DNA of 64,000 nt from Lutispora sp003527145 (lineage in GTDB: Bacteria > Bacillota > Clostridia > Lutisporales > Lutisporaceae): NCBI GenBank assembly GCA_029983695.1, contig JASBZB010000022.1, positions 1 through 64,000 on the forward strand, given 5' to 3'. The position numbers and the translations under genes are program-made. Below the pieces are notes generated by a model. That model saw only the letters and a program-made list of their open reading frames with translations, searched no databases and was not told the origin of the DNA. Below, in pieces: positions 40,701 to 48,954 of the stretch (position 1 is the first letter of the stretch; every line of letters starts with the position of its first letter).

Positions 40701-41997
40701 ATCCAGCTGCATCTGAACCAACTCTAACAATAATATTTTCTTCTTGAAGCTTTTTCATATTTCTTTCTATAGTTCTAGTAGTTTTATTTAATTTTATACT
40801 TATCTCTGCTTGAGTTATATAATTATTTTGCTTAATAAGACTAAGAATATTTTTCTGTGTCTTATTGAGTTTAATCGTTTTTTCTCCGACATTGTCTCCG
40901 ACATTTTCACCGACATTGTCTCCGACATTTTTTATAGGGAAACTAACTTTTAAAAAATTAGGACTAAATTTAAATATACTTTTGTCATATATCTTTAATA
41001 TTCTCTGAACACCAGAACCTAGTTGCTCAACCAATTTAACATCTTTAAATACTCTCATAAGTTCCTTGTTTCTTGGGGCTGATATGCCTTCAAAAAATTC
41101 TTCCTGGCTTAACTCTTGGGGCAAACCACCTGATGATGTAATAACAAATCTATCAGAGAATATTTCAAAAACCGGAGGAATTCCATTAGAATAATCATTG
41201 TGGATTATTGCATTTATTACAGCTTCTCTTAATGCAGTAGGATCTACAAGACGCTTTTCTTTCCTTACAGTTGATGTAATTTCAGTCTTTGTGACATTTT
41301 CTATATCTAATTTATTAAGTGTATTTTCGGTTGCTTTGATCAAGGAACAATATCCAAATTCTGCATTCTCAATTAAATCAACTTTATCAACTCCTGAGTA
41401 CTTTGCAACTTTCATAGAGATACCATTTTCATCAGCCAATAAATATGCTGCATAATTAAACTTACCCTCTTCAGTATATAATTCTAAATTACTTAAAAAT
41501 TTATCATTCAAATCATATCCATTTTCTTCATAATAAATCTTAAGTTGTTTAAATGTTAGATCTTGTCTAGGTGATAAAAGTTTTCCAAGTGAATTTCTAA
41601 TACGTTTAGAATATAAAGAATCAATCATTTCCATGGTCATCTGCTGTACAGTAGTGCCTACTCTTATTAAACATCCATTCGGAGACATTCCATATTTTTT
41701 AATATAATATGGTTTTTCAGGGCCACTTGATATTATTATTTTAACAACATCTTTAGCTCCCATATTGGCAGTTATTACATCAAATAGTCCCATTGTAGAA
41801 GGATATATGTTATTTTTTATTCTATCTACTATTCTTCTTTGAATGTCATCAGAGTTTTCAACACCTGTAACTGCACCATTATCAGCGATCCCAATGTATA
41901 TTTCTCCTCCCTCAGAATAGTTTAAAAAACCTACAACTTCCTTTTCTAAACTATCATTTAATTCCTTTTTAAATTCCACTCGATTACTTTCTACCAT
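40684..41997 (-). CDS. AlbA_2-domain, HATPase-type transcriptional regulator
   Basis: A 437-residue protein: N-terminal AlbA_2/Schlafen-like domain (ESNRVEFKKELNDSLEKEVV, GFLNYSEGGEIYIGIADNGA), a middle section, an ATPase-like domain (TALREAVINAIIHNDYSNGI, FEIFSDRFVITSSGGLPQEL, RNKELMRVFKDVKLVEQLGS) and a C-terminal winged helix (LIKQNNYITQAEISIKLNKT). Between the last two lies a degenerate NVGDNVGE repeat encoded by repeats of the unit GAAAATGTCGGAGA. ATG 41997 has TAGGTG six bases upstream. The family is often annotated as ATP-dependent helicase or regulator, without a proven role. It is intact, unlike its relative at 10654-11345. Confidence 0.88.
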   Translation of the reverse strand: MVESNRVEFKKELNDSLEKEVVGFLNYSEGGEIYIGIADNGAVTGVENSDDIQRRIVDRIKNNIYPSTMGLFDVITANMGAKDVVKIIISSGPEKPYYIKKYGMSPNGCLIRVGTTVQQMTMEMIDSLYSKRIRNSLGKLLSPRQDLTFKQLKIYYEENGYDLNDKFLSNLELYTEEGKFNYAAYLLADENGISMKVAKYSGVDKVDLIENAEFGYCSLIKATENTLNKLDIENVTKTEITSTVRKEKRLVDPTALREAVINAIIHNDYSNGIPPVFEIFSDRFVITSSGGLPQELSQEEFFEGISAPRNKELMRVFKDVKLVEQLGSGVQRILKIYDKSIFKFSPNFLKVSFPIKNVGDNVGENVGDNVGEKTIKLNKTQKNILSLIKQNNYITQAEISIKLNKTTRTIERNMKKLQEENIIVRVGSDAAGYWKIV

Positions 41998-42002
41998 ATT
42001 AA

Positions 42003-42240
42003 TCACCTACACTCAATAACATTACAATCTTTATAATCTTCTATTCTCCCACACATATGTGCATTAACAGGGTTTTGATACATATATCTTAATAAGGAAA
42101 GTAAGTGCCTATCATCTATAATTAATATTCCTTTGTTCCTATTTTTAAATACACCCTCGGTTGTTTCCCCTCTATATCAGAGGATAAACCTCTCTAGGAT
42201 ATTCAAATCTAGGCTTTCTTCCTAATAAAATATACCCCTG
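42003..42240 (-). pseudogene. RAYT (REP-associated Y1 transposase) remnant
   Basis: Minus strand from about 42235 reads LLGRKPRFEYPREVYPLI, stop, RGNNRG (the RAYT N-terminus, PRKPRxEYPGAVYHVIxRGNNR), then jumps to VFKNRNKGILIIDDRHLLSL and LRYMYQNPVNAHM up to a stop at 42003. The catalytic HUH and central part are deleted and there is an in-frame stop. Its last codons overlap the ribosome site of the AlbA_2 gene. Confidence 0.7.
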
Positions 42241-42354
42241 ACTTCATAGTATCAAAAGGTGGTATATTTTTCAATGTTTTGTAAATTTTTAAGTTTTAAA
42301 CATATACATATCATAAATATACAAGATGCTTCATTGCATATTTAGCAACATTAT

Positions 42355-42720
42355 TTAATTCTTGTTTTTACCGCCACAAAAAGCGGTAGATAGCTGATAT
42401 CCTTTTTGATTTTTCTTCTTTGAGAAATAACCCTTTTGAGCTAACTCATAGGTTTTGCCGTTGGCAATAAGGCCGGATTGGTCGATATCCACTACAACAA
42501 AGCCTTGTGACGACAAGCATTGAGCATTTTGCATAAATATTTCATGGTGTACGTTTTTTAATTGCTCAATTCCTTGACTATCAATCCTCCGAATTAATTC
42601 ATTGATTTGAGATTGATCAGGGAACCGATTCATATCAAGCATATTGGCAGCCACTGTATCAGGTACAAGTTTATCATTGATATCAGAGGTATGCCTGCAA
42701 CCAATGACTACGTGTAATGC
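42355..42720 (-). pseudogene. IS1380-like transposase fragment
   Basis: The frame encodes HVVIGCRHTSDINDKLVPDT, NRFPDQSQINELIRRIDSQG and the first catalytic-Asp strand VVVDIDQSGLIANGKTYELA, as in IS1380-type DDE transposases. It lacks its start (upstream residues run on without a Met) and everything after GGKNKN. It directly abuts the truncated IS3 orfB. Confidence 0.6.
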
Positions 42721-42756
42721 ACCCCGTTGTCAAGACATATTTTTTTAGAATTTAAG

Positions 42757-42972
42757 TTATGTAATATGCCTCCTTTTATAGTATAATTTTATCAGAGCTA
42801 TTTCTTCATCAGGAATTCCTACTGGTTTGTAATATAGGCTTGTCCGGTTTATACTAAGAAGCTCGCCTTGACGTTTTACTGAGATATTTTTATTATCCTT
42901 CTCAACCATAGCGCATCTTTCAGTATATTCCTTATTTGAGGCCAGATTTTTTTTTAAGCCAGTTGACCTCAA
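42757..42972 (-). pseudogene. IS3-family orfB (transposase), 5' part only
   Basis: RSTGLKKNLASNKEYTERCA and INRTSLYYKPVGIPDEEIAL are the opening of an IS3 OrfB; it ends after KLYYKRRHIT, before any DDE residue. It is joined to orfA by a -1 frameshift at a run of nine A (about 42948-42956), the usual programmed site. Truncated where the IS1380-like piece starts. Confidence 0.75.
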
Positions 42973-43225
42973 TAGTCAGCTGTCCAATTTGTTTTGTAAG
43001 ATCCTCGACTTCTGCATCGTGCTTCTTCTTAATTTTATCGACTTCATCGCTGTCCTTGTTAAAGAGTAAGTGCATCTTTTCCATGGCTTCCGACTTCCAG
43101 CGCAATAGCTGGTTAGGGTGAATTTCGTACTCAGCGGCGATTTCTGCAATTGTTTTGTTTTCTTTCAGAAGGTCAAGTACTATTTGTGATTTTTGTTGTG
43201 GTGTAAATGTTCTTCTCTTACTCAT
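42932..43225 (-). mobile_element. IS3-family orfA (HTH subunit)
   Basis: A 97-residue intact OrfA: RRTFTPQQKSQIVLDLLKEN, IAEIAAEYEIHPNQLLRWKS (HTH) and a leucine-zipper tail (DLTKQIGQLTIEVNWLKKKS). OrfA without a whole OrfB cannot transpose, so the element is dead. Confidence 0.82.
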
Positions 43226-43293
43226 AATAATTCTATTATAACTTAAATTTCGGTTTCCTGTGTCAGCTTTATGGGTTCATTATACTATTACGA

Positions 43294-43322
43294 TTTACAC
43301 CTTTTGGAATTATTGATATAAT
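43294..43322 (+). promoter_or_regulatory. Sigma-A promoter in the Rpn-repeat leader (copy 2)
   Basis: TTTACA (43294-43299), 17 nt, TATAAT (43317-43322); the leader is the same as at 24325 apart from one base before the ribosome site. Confidence 0.82.
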
Positions 43323-43344
43323 ATAATTAACAAACGAAAGGGGG

Positions 43345-44316
43345 ATGAAATTGGGGAATAATAAGCAGGAGCTTTTAAGCCCTTTGAGCGACATAGTATT
43401 TAAAGCCTTATTTGGCAGGGAAGAAAAAAATAGTAAAATAATACTCATAGATTTTCTAAATTCTGTACTATCTCTCGAAGGTAATGAAAAGATAACTGAA
43501 ATAATTCACTTAAGCCCTTTCAACATAAAAGAATACAAAGAGGATAAAGGCTCCATATTTGACATAAAGGTAAAGAATCAGAGAGAAGAAAGAATAAACA
43601 TAGAAATGCAGATAAACAATGTAGATGATTTCAGGAAAAGAAGCTTATATTACTGGAGCAAGATGTACTCCGAAACCATAAAGGAATCTGAAAACTATAC
43701 AAATCTAAAGAAGAGCATAGTAATAAACATAATGGATTTCGAAATAATAAAAGAGACAAACAGATACCACACAGAGTATAGGATACTGGAAAAGGAAGAA
43801 AAGTTTCCATTACTGGATGATCTGGAAATACACTATATAGAACTTCAAAAATTCCATCCTCAAAAGGATCCGGAAGAAATGGAAGCCATAGAATTATGGC
43901 TGAGCTTTATAAAAAAAGCCGGAAAAGAAGAAATAGAAAAACTGGTTGAGAGAAAGGAGGAGCTGAGTATAGCTATGGAAATGCTGAAAAAAATAAGTGC
44001 AGATGAAGAATTGAGAGAAAAATATGCAGCCCGTGAAAAGGCCCGACTTGACGCCATATCAAGCCTTAAGTTTGCTGAGATGAAGGGCATGGAAAAAGGC
44101 AAGGCCGAAGGTAGAGCTGAAGGTAGAGCTGAAGGCAAAGCTGAAGGCAAGGCAGAAATACTCATAAAGCAATTTACAAAGAAATTTGGTGTACTGCCTG
44201 CATCTTTGCAGGATAGTATACGAAATGCTGCTCTTCCTGTTTTGGATTTGCTGGCAGAAAACATTTTTGAACTCAATTCTATAGAAGAAATCATGGAGAT
44301 GATTAATAAAAATTAA
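43345..44316 (+). CDS. Rpn-family PD-(D/E)XK recombination-promoting nuclease/transposase (copy 2)
   Basis: A 323-residue Rpn protein, virtually identical in DNA to 24376-25374 from the leader to about codon 245. It has fewer 12-nt EGRA/EGKA units, and after these the C-terminus differs (ILIKQFTKKFGVLPASLQDS against LLIRLLSKKFGVLPRPLEER), then rejoins in RNAALPVLDLLAENIFELNS. The nuclease core D...E-x-Q is intact. Mosaic divergence restricted to the repeat and the following segment suggests recombination between copies at the repeats. It sits among IS remnants. Confidence 0.9.
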   Translation: MKLGNNKQELLSPLSDIVFKALFGREEKNSKIILIDFLNSVLSLEGNEKITEIIHLSPFNIKEYKEDKGSIFDIKVKNQREERINIEMQINNVDDFRKRSLYYWSKMYSETIKESENYTNLKKSIVINIMDFEIIKETNRYHTEYRILEKEEKFPLLDDLEIHYIELQKFHPQKDPEEMEAIELWLSFIKKAGKEEIEKLVERKEELSIAMEMLKKISADEELREKYAAREKARLDAISSLKFAEMKGMEKGKAEGRAEGRAEGKAEGKAEILIKQFTKKFGVLPASLQDSIRNAALPVLDLLAENIFELNSIEEIMEMINKN

Positions 44317-44361
44317 AGAAGTGGGGGGCATATCATTATAGCTCCCACTTCTTTAATTTTT
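44308..44361 (+). terminator. Terminator of rpn copy 2
   Basis: An 18-bp perfect stem (44308-44325 with 44344-44361) overlapping the stop codon region, ending in T5. The stem sequence differs from that after copy 1. Confidence 0.85.
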
Positions 44362-44460
44362 ATATTGCCGCACAGAAATAGACATTATTGAAACAAAATA
44401 CTCAATAGCTGCAGAGCTTAATGAAAAAAGTTCATAAAGCCAATGTCAGGTATCAGAAGA

Positions 44461-44490
44461 TTAAAACGAGGGAGCGGCAACCGCTCCCTC
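44461..44490 (-). terminator. Terminator of the subtilisin-like gene
   Basis: A 10-bp GC-rich perfect stem (44468-44477 with 44481-44490), 3-nt loop, followed on the minus strand by GTTTTAA. Confidence 0.85.
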
Positions 44491-44497
44491 ATGTTTC

Positions 44498-47400
44498 TTA
44501 CTCTATTGAAATGACCTTAAACATCTTGCCTCTTTGATAAATATTGAAGCCACTCTGGAAATACCCTTTAACCTTTATTTCCTTTCCAACCATATTGTCC
44601 AACATTTTATTTATTGTCCTGTCCTTTTCATCCGCAATCAATACATATATGCCTTCACTGGTCTCAAGCTCATAATGCCTGCCCTCTATATCGCTGATTA
44701 CAAGCTTGCCGCTTGCCATAGAAGGCAAATCAATTAGCCCCATGCTTTCCATGATTCTTCTCACCATCACTGCGGCCTCAGCCCTGGTCACATATTTCTT
44801 GCCGCTGAAGTTGCCTTCGCCGTCACCTGTCATTATGCCTTTTTCATATGCTGCGGCAACATCCTTGGCAGCCCAGGCAGATATCTGCTCTTTATCCTTA
44901 AAGGCCGTTTCCGAAACATCAAACTCTGGTTTTATGTTCGTCATCCTGGCTATCATGGCTGCCATCTCTTCCCTGCTCACAGGCTTCTCAGGCCTGAAGG
45001 TGCCATCAGATAGCCCTGTTATTATCCCTTCCTGTACTGCTGCTCCTATATAGAGACGATCTTCACCTATTACGGATACATCCTTAAATGATACCGAAGC
45101 TGCATCTGAAACCCTTATATTCCTATCGGGCGCTTGCATTAGCACCTTTACCAGCATCTTGACAAGCTCTGCCCTGGTAATATATTCATCGGGCTCAAAC
45201 TTATCATTCCTGCCCTCTGCAATATGCCTGGAAATCAAAATGTCAATGTCATCCTTGGCCCAGTGATTTTTGCTATCCTCAAAATCTTTGGTGTAGGCCA
45301 TCACTGCATATTTGCTGAAATGATCGGTCATGAAGGTTATGGTATTATTGGATGAGTCATATATTCCACCTGCATAATCCCAACGCTTAGCCTTTTCATC
45401 AAATCTGTATACACCTAATTTATTTCTCCCGTATTTATCAACATCTTTGCTATCCAGCCTTATGCTCACTTTGATCTTTTTATTGAAGCCCTCTATATTT
45501 TTATTCTTGCTGCCATCCTTAGCCGATGCTGTAAAATCAAACATCTTTCCGTCTATAGCAGCAAGCTCTTTGGCGCCAAGGAGCTTCTTTACTTCTTCGG
45601 AGCTTAACTTTAGGGCTTTGATGTTGAAAATAGATGTTTTGCTTGATAAATAATCCTTCAGTTCATCCGTTTCAAAGGCAGCCGGAGGTATATAGAATAT
45701 AACATCATTTCCTCTTATATTAAGCCTCTTCTGCAGTTTGGTCAGCTTTGACAAGATATCAAAGGACATAGAAGCAGACTGGATATCACTGCTGCCATGG
45801 GCCTTTACATCCACTATATCCGATGAATTGTTTAGCTGCTTAGTGATATCTTCATCCAAACTGTCGGTCGGCTTAGCTTCAGTCGCAGCGGTGCTGACGC
45901 TGCTCCCGCCGCCACCGCCGCCTCCGCCGGAACTTCTGCCACCAGAACCACCGGAACCGCCAGAACCACCACTACCGCTGCCACTGCTGTTTCCGCCCGG
46001 CGTTGGAGTTGCAGCAGATGTATCAACAATAACCTCGGATGCTGATGCATTTCCCCATTTATCAATTGCCTTTATCTTATATGTATATCTAGTGTCACTT
46101 GCCAATCCACTATCTGTGAAGCTATTATCTTTAGTCTTTAAGAACTCGGCATAGCTTCCGCTCCCCGTCTTTCTCTCTATGATATATTTCTCAAAGTCTC
46201 CTGCTTTAACTCCACCCCATGTAAGTGTTACGCTTGAACCTGATTTAGAAGTTTTGAGATTTGAAGGCTTTTGAGGTGCTACGGCCTTCAACGCTGCAAA
46301 AGCGTCTGCCATTCCTCCGGCAACTGTTTTACCTTCTAAGCTTTTCAATGGTTTTACCGTATCCATTATGGCAGCTTTGATCTGAGCCGGTGTCAGATCA
46401 GGATTCTTGCTCAACAGCAATGCGGCTATACCTGATACATGCGGAGCCGCCATGGAGGTGCCGGTTTTATAATAATAGGGGTCTACCATAGGTACATATT
46501 CCATAACTGGAATAACACGGTCGTTTGAATGAATAATAATATCCCTATAATAGTTATACATAATACTATAGGATGTACCTTTAAATATTGGATCATTCCA
46601 TATTAAAGTATCATTCATACCGTACTCTATATAATCATCAATTTTAAAATAATCCTTAACTAAATGACTACCTTTTATATCGAATAAAGAATCTGGCCCT
46701 ATCAATAGAAACTTGTTATTATCCTCCAAATACCTTATTATATTGCTCTGATCATTCTCTGTAAGCGTTGTTATACCATCATAAGGATTTCCAAAGGATT
46801 CACCCGTAACCCATAAAACGGCATCATATGCTTTCATATCCTCATAGAGTGGCCCATCTTTATCTTGCTGTACAATGGCTTTGCTTGCATTATTGAATCC
46901 TAATTTATTTCGTAGGATATCAAAATACTCCTTGCATAAATCTATGCCATATTCATTTGCTCCGTCATCTACTACCAATATCTTATCACTCATATTAAGA
47001 TTCATAACAGTATGACTTACTACATTCCTCAAAAAATCTAACCTATCATCCTCTACTATAAAATCACTGATATCAAAGGAAGAATAAAAAGCTGTATATC
47101 CATATACTGCATCTGTAACGGTAATAGCTGCCGTACCTCCTATACCATCAGGCATAGTACTCAATATCTTTACTCCCGGTGCTCCTATGTCAACGGATGA
47201 AGCACCATAATTAGAATCATAATACTTGTTCCCGCTTTTATCCACTGCCGCTACAGATATTATATTTTCGCATTCAAATGAAGCAGGATAAACAGGCTTA
47301 TTGTCATTATCGTTATTACTATTCCCTGCAGCAAAAACGAATAATAGTCCTGATTCTTTTATAGCATTTTCTAATGCTTCATCCTTAGATTTCCCTGGAT

Positions 47401-48250
47401 CTCCGCCCCAAGAACAATTTACTACATCAGCACCATTTTCTGCAGCATATTTTATTGCAGCAATCGCATCTGATGTATAACCCAATCCATCCGGACCTAA
47501 GAATTTAAGAGGCATTATCTTTACATTGGGAGCAACCCCTATTACACCTATATCATTTGCCGATGCAGCAATGGTTCCGGCCACATGGGTACCATGAGTA
47601 TCTCCATCTCGTTCATCGAACACTGTTTTATCACCATTATAAAAGTCCCAGCCATTTACGTCATCTATGTATCCATTGCCATCATCATCTATGCCATTAC
47701 CAGAAATTTCACCGGTATTGTACCAAATATTGTTTTTCAAATCCGGGTGATCAATATATATTCCCTCATCAATTACCGCAACAACAATATCGTTTATTCC
47801 TTTAGTTATGTCCCATGCTTGCGGAGCATCTATATCAACATCTTTTATAATATTATTGAGCCCCCAAAGTTTATCATAGAACTCATCGTTGGCAACTGCC
47901 AAAGGTTTATATATGTAGTTAGGCTGTGCATATTCCACTAAACCGCTTTTCATCAGCGATTTTACTGCGCTATCTACGCTCATGCCTTTTCTCAGCTCAT
48001 AGACTTCAATTCCATCATTCCCAAAAGATTTTTTTAGCTTTAATGCCTTACCTGAGGTAAAAGAGCTCATCTGATGGGCTTGTACATCATCTTTGAATTT
48101 TACAATGATCTCTCCATCCTTATAGGGCCTGCTGCTTTTCTTCTCATATCCGGCTCTGTCCGCATTTACAGCAAAACTGGAAAGCAATATTGAAAATACA
48201 AAGATTAATACAATAAATAAGCTTAATTTTCTTTTTATTTTTGCGAGCAT
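44498..48250 (-). CDS. SLH-anchored subtilisin-like (S8) serine protease with inserted domain
   Basis: A 1250-residue secreted protease. Signal peptide 1-30; fervidolysin-type propeptide about 40-115 (GEIIVKFKDDVQAHQMSSF, VEYAQPNYIYKP); catalytic triad D161 (VAVIDEGIYIDHPDL), H219 (GDTHGTHVAGT), S599 (GTSMAAPHVSG); oxyanion N310 (FVFAAGN). Between the oxyanion strand and the Ser lies an extra block of about 200 residues (370-570, with SDKILVVDDGANEYGIDLCK and KFLLIGPDSLFDIKGSHLVK) like a flavodoxin/GATase-type fold. Then an Fn3 domain (about 660-745), a Gly/Ser linker (about 752-790), a further beta region and three SLH motifs (about 1000-1180), and a small C-terminal beta domain. It should be exported, processed and held on the cell wall. 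Confidence 0.92.
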   Translation of the reverse strand: MLAKIKRKLSLFIVLIFVFSILLSSFAVNADRAGYEKKSSRPYKDGEIIVKFKDDVQAHQMSSFTSGKALKLKKSFGNDGIEVYELRKGMSVDSAVKSLMKSGLVEYAQPNYIYKPLAVANDEFYDKLWGLNNIIKDVDIDAPQAWDITKGINDIVVAVIDEGIYIDHPDLKNNIWYNTGEISGNGIDDDGNGYIDDVNGWDFYNGDKTVFDERDGDTHGTHVAGTIAASANDIGVIGVAPNVKIMPLKFLGPDGLGYTSDAIAAIKYAAENGADVVNCSWGGDPGKSKDEALENAIKESGLLFVFAAGNSNNDNDNKPVYPASFECENIISVAAVDKSGNKYYDSNYGASSVDIGAPGVKILSTMPDGIGGTAAITVTDAVYGYTAFYSSFDISDFIVEDDRLDFLRNVVSHTVMNLNMSDKILVVDDGANEYGIDLCKEYFDILRNKLGFNNASKAIVQQDKDGPLYEDMKAYDAVLWVTGESFGNPYDGITTLTENDQSNIIRYLEDNNKFLLIGPDSLFDIKGSHLVKDYFKIDDYIEYGMNDTLIWNDPIFKGTSYSIMYNYYRDIIIHSNDRVIPVMEYVPMVDPYYYKTGTSMAAPHVSGIAALLLSKNPDLTPAQIKAAIMDTVKPLKSLEGKTVAGGMADAFAALKAVAPQKPSNLKTSKSGSSVTLTWGGVKAGDFEKYIIERKTGSGSYAEFLKTKDNSFTDSGLASDTRYTYKIKAIDKWGNASASEVIVDTSAATPTPGGNSSGSGSGGSGGSGGSGGRSSGGGGGGGGSSVSTAATEAKPTDSLDEDITKQLNNSSDIVDVKAHGSSDIQSASMSFDILSKLTKLQKRLNIRGNDVIFYIPPAAFETDELKDYLSSKTSIFNIKALKLSSEEVKKLLGAKELAAIDGKMFDFTASAKDGSKNKNIEGFNKKIKVSIRLDSKDVDKYGRNKLGVYRFDEKAKRWDYAGGIYDSSNNTITFMTDHFSKYAVMAYTKDFEDSKNHWAKDDIDILISRHIAEGRNDKFEPDEYITRAELVKMLVKVLMQAPDRNIRVSDAASVSFKDVSVIGEDRLYIGAAVQEGIITGLSDGTFRPEKPVSREEMAAMIARMTNIKPEFDVSETAFKDKEQISAWAAKDVAAAYEKGIMTGDGEGNFSGKKYVTRAEAAVMVRRIMESMGLIDLPSMASGKLVISDIEGRHYELETSEGIYVLIADEKDRTINKMLDNMVGKEIKVKGYFQSGFNIYQRGKMFKVISIE

Positions 48251-48633
48251 GTCCTAACCTCCACTAAAATTTATTACTGAGATAATATCAGTTTCTAATA
48301 TTCTACCATAATTTCCTTTTACAACAAAATACCTCTTATGATGCATATTTCAATTTTCCAGTGCAATTAAATCTGTTAGTTGAGTGCACACAAATCGGCA
48401 AAATAGTGCAATAGAGTCGGCAAATAGTGCAGTTATTATCCTTGTTTATCTTAGAGGCATATGGTAATATAATCTTGCTTTTTCTTATGTAAAGGATAGG
48501 TCAACACTGAGGGGTGACCCAAGCGGTACACGAGCTTTGGCAGGAGAGCGATATCATCTGGTATTGTTCTTTTTTTATCACTCTTCTGGAAAACCAAAGC
48601 GATAAACCCCGGGGTCTGGGGCAAAGCCACGGT
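48251..48633. mobile_element. IS21-type end and other insertion debris
   Basis: At 48392-48432 the motif TCGGCAAA(AT)AGTGCA occurs twice, the repeated terminal sequence typical of IS21 elements. Further on (48490-48632) there is a GC-richer stretch with GGGGTCTGGGGCAAAGCC but no gene. It separates the protease gene from the glycan cluster. Confidence 0.5.
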
Positions 48634-48846
48634 CTACTTATGCAAGCCTTTACGATGACGCATTGACTCTTCACCTTCAATCAATATTTCGTAGGAGTTA
48701 TACACTATTCTTCTATCAAGTACAGCATCGGCAATTGTTCCTTTTGTATTTGCAACTTTGTACATTTTTATCTTACAGCAAATATTCCAATACTGTATAA
48801 TTGCAAAAACTGCGCTGTGGAGATTCTTATTATGGACTAGAAACAT
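48634..48846 (-). pseudogene. IS21 IstB remnant (C-terminus)
   Basis: The last 35 codons (GTIADAVLDRRIVYNSYEIL, GEESMRHRKGL) match the end of IstB helper ATPases. The part before it (MFLVHNKNLHSAVFAIIQYW) does not match and looks joined by deletion. Together with the IS21 terminal repeats at 48392-48432 this is a dead IS21 copy. Confidence 0.65.
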
Positions 48847-48954
48847 TTCTTTTATCAGCTTTGCCAGCAGATCCTTATTATACTTCTTGAGTATTACTCT
48901 CCATTTACTTTATTCCATTTCTCAATTTCATCATCAAGCATATATCCGTTCATA

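Noticed and set aside
45738..46154. Proline-rich frame opposite the protease linker
   Set aside because: Product of the GC-rich Gly/Ser linker read on the other strand.
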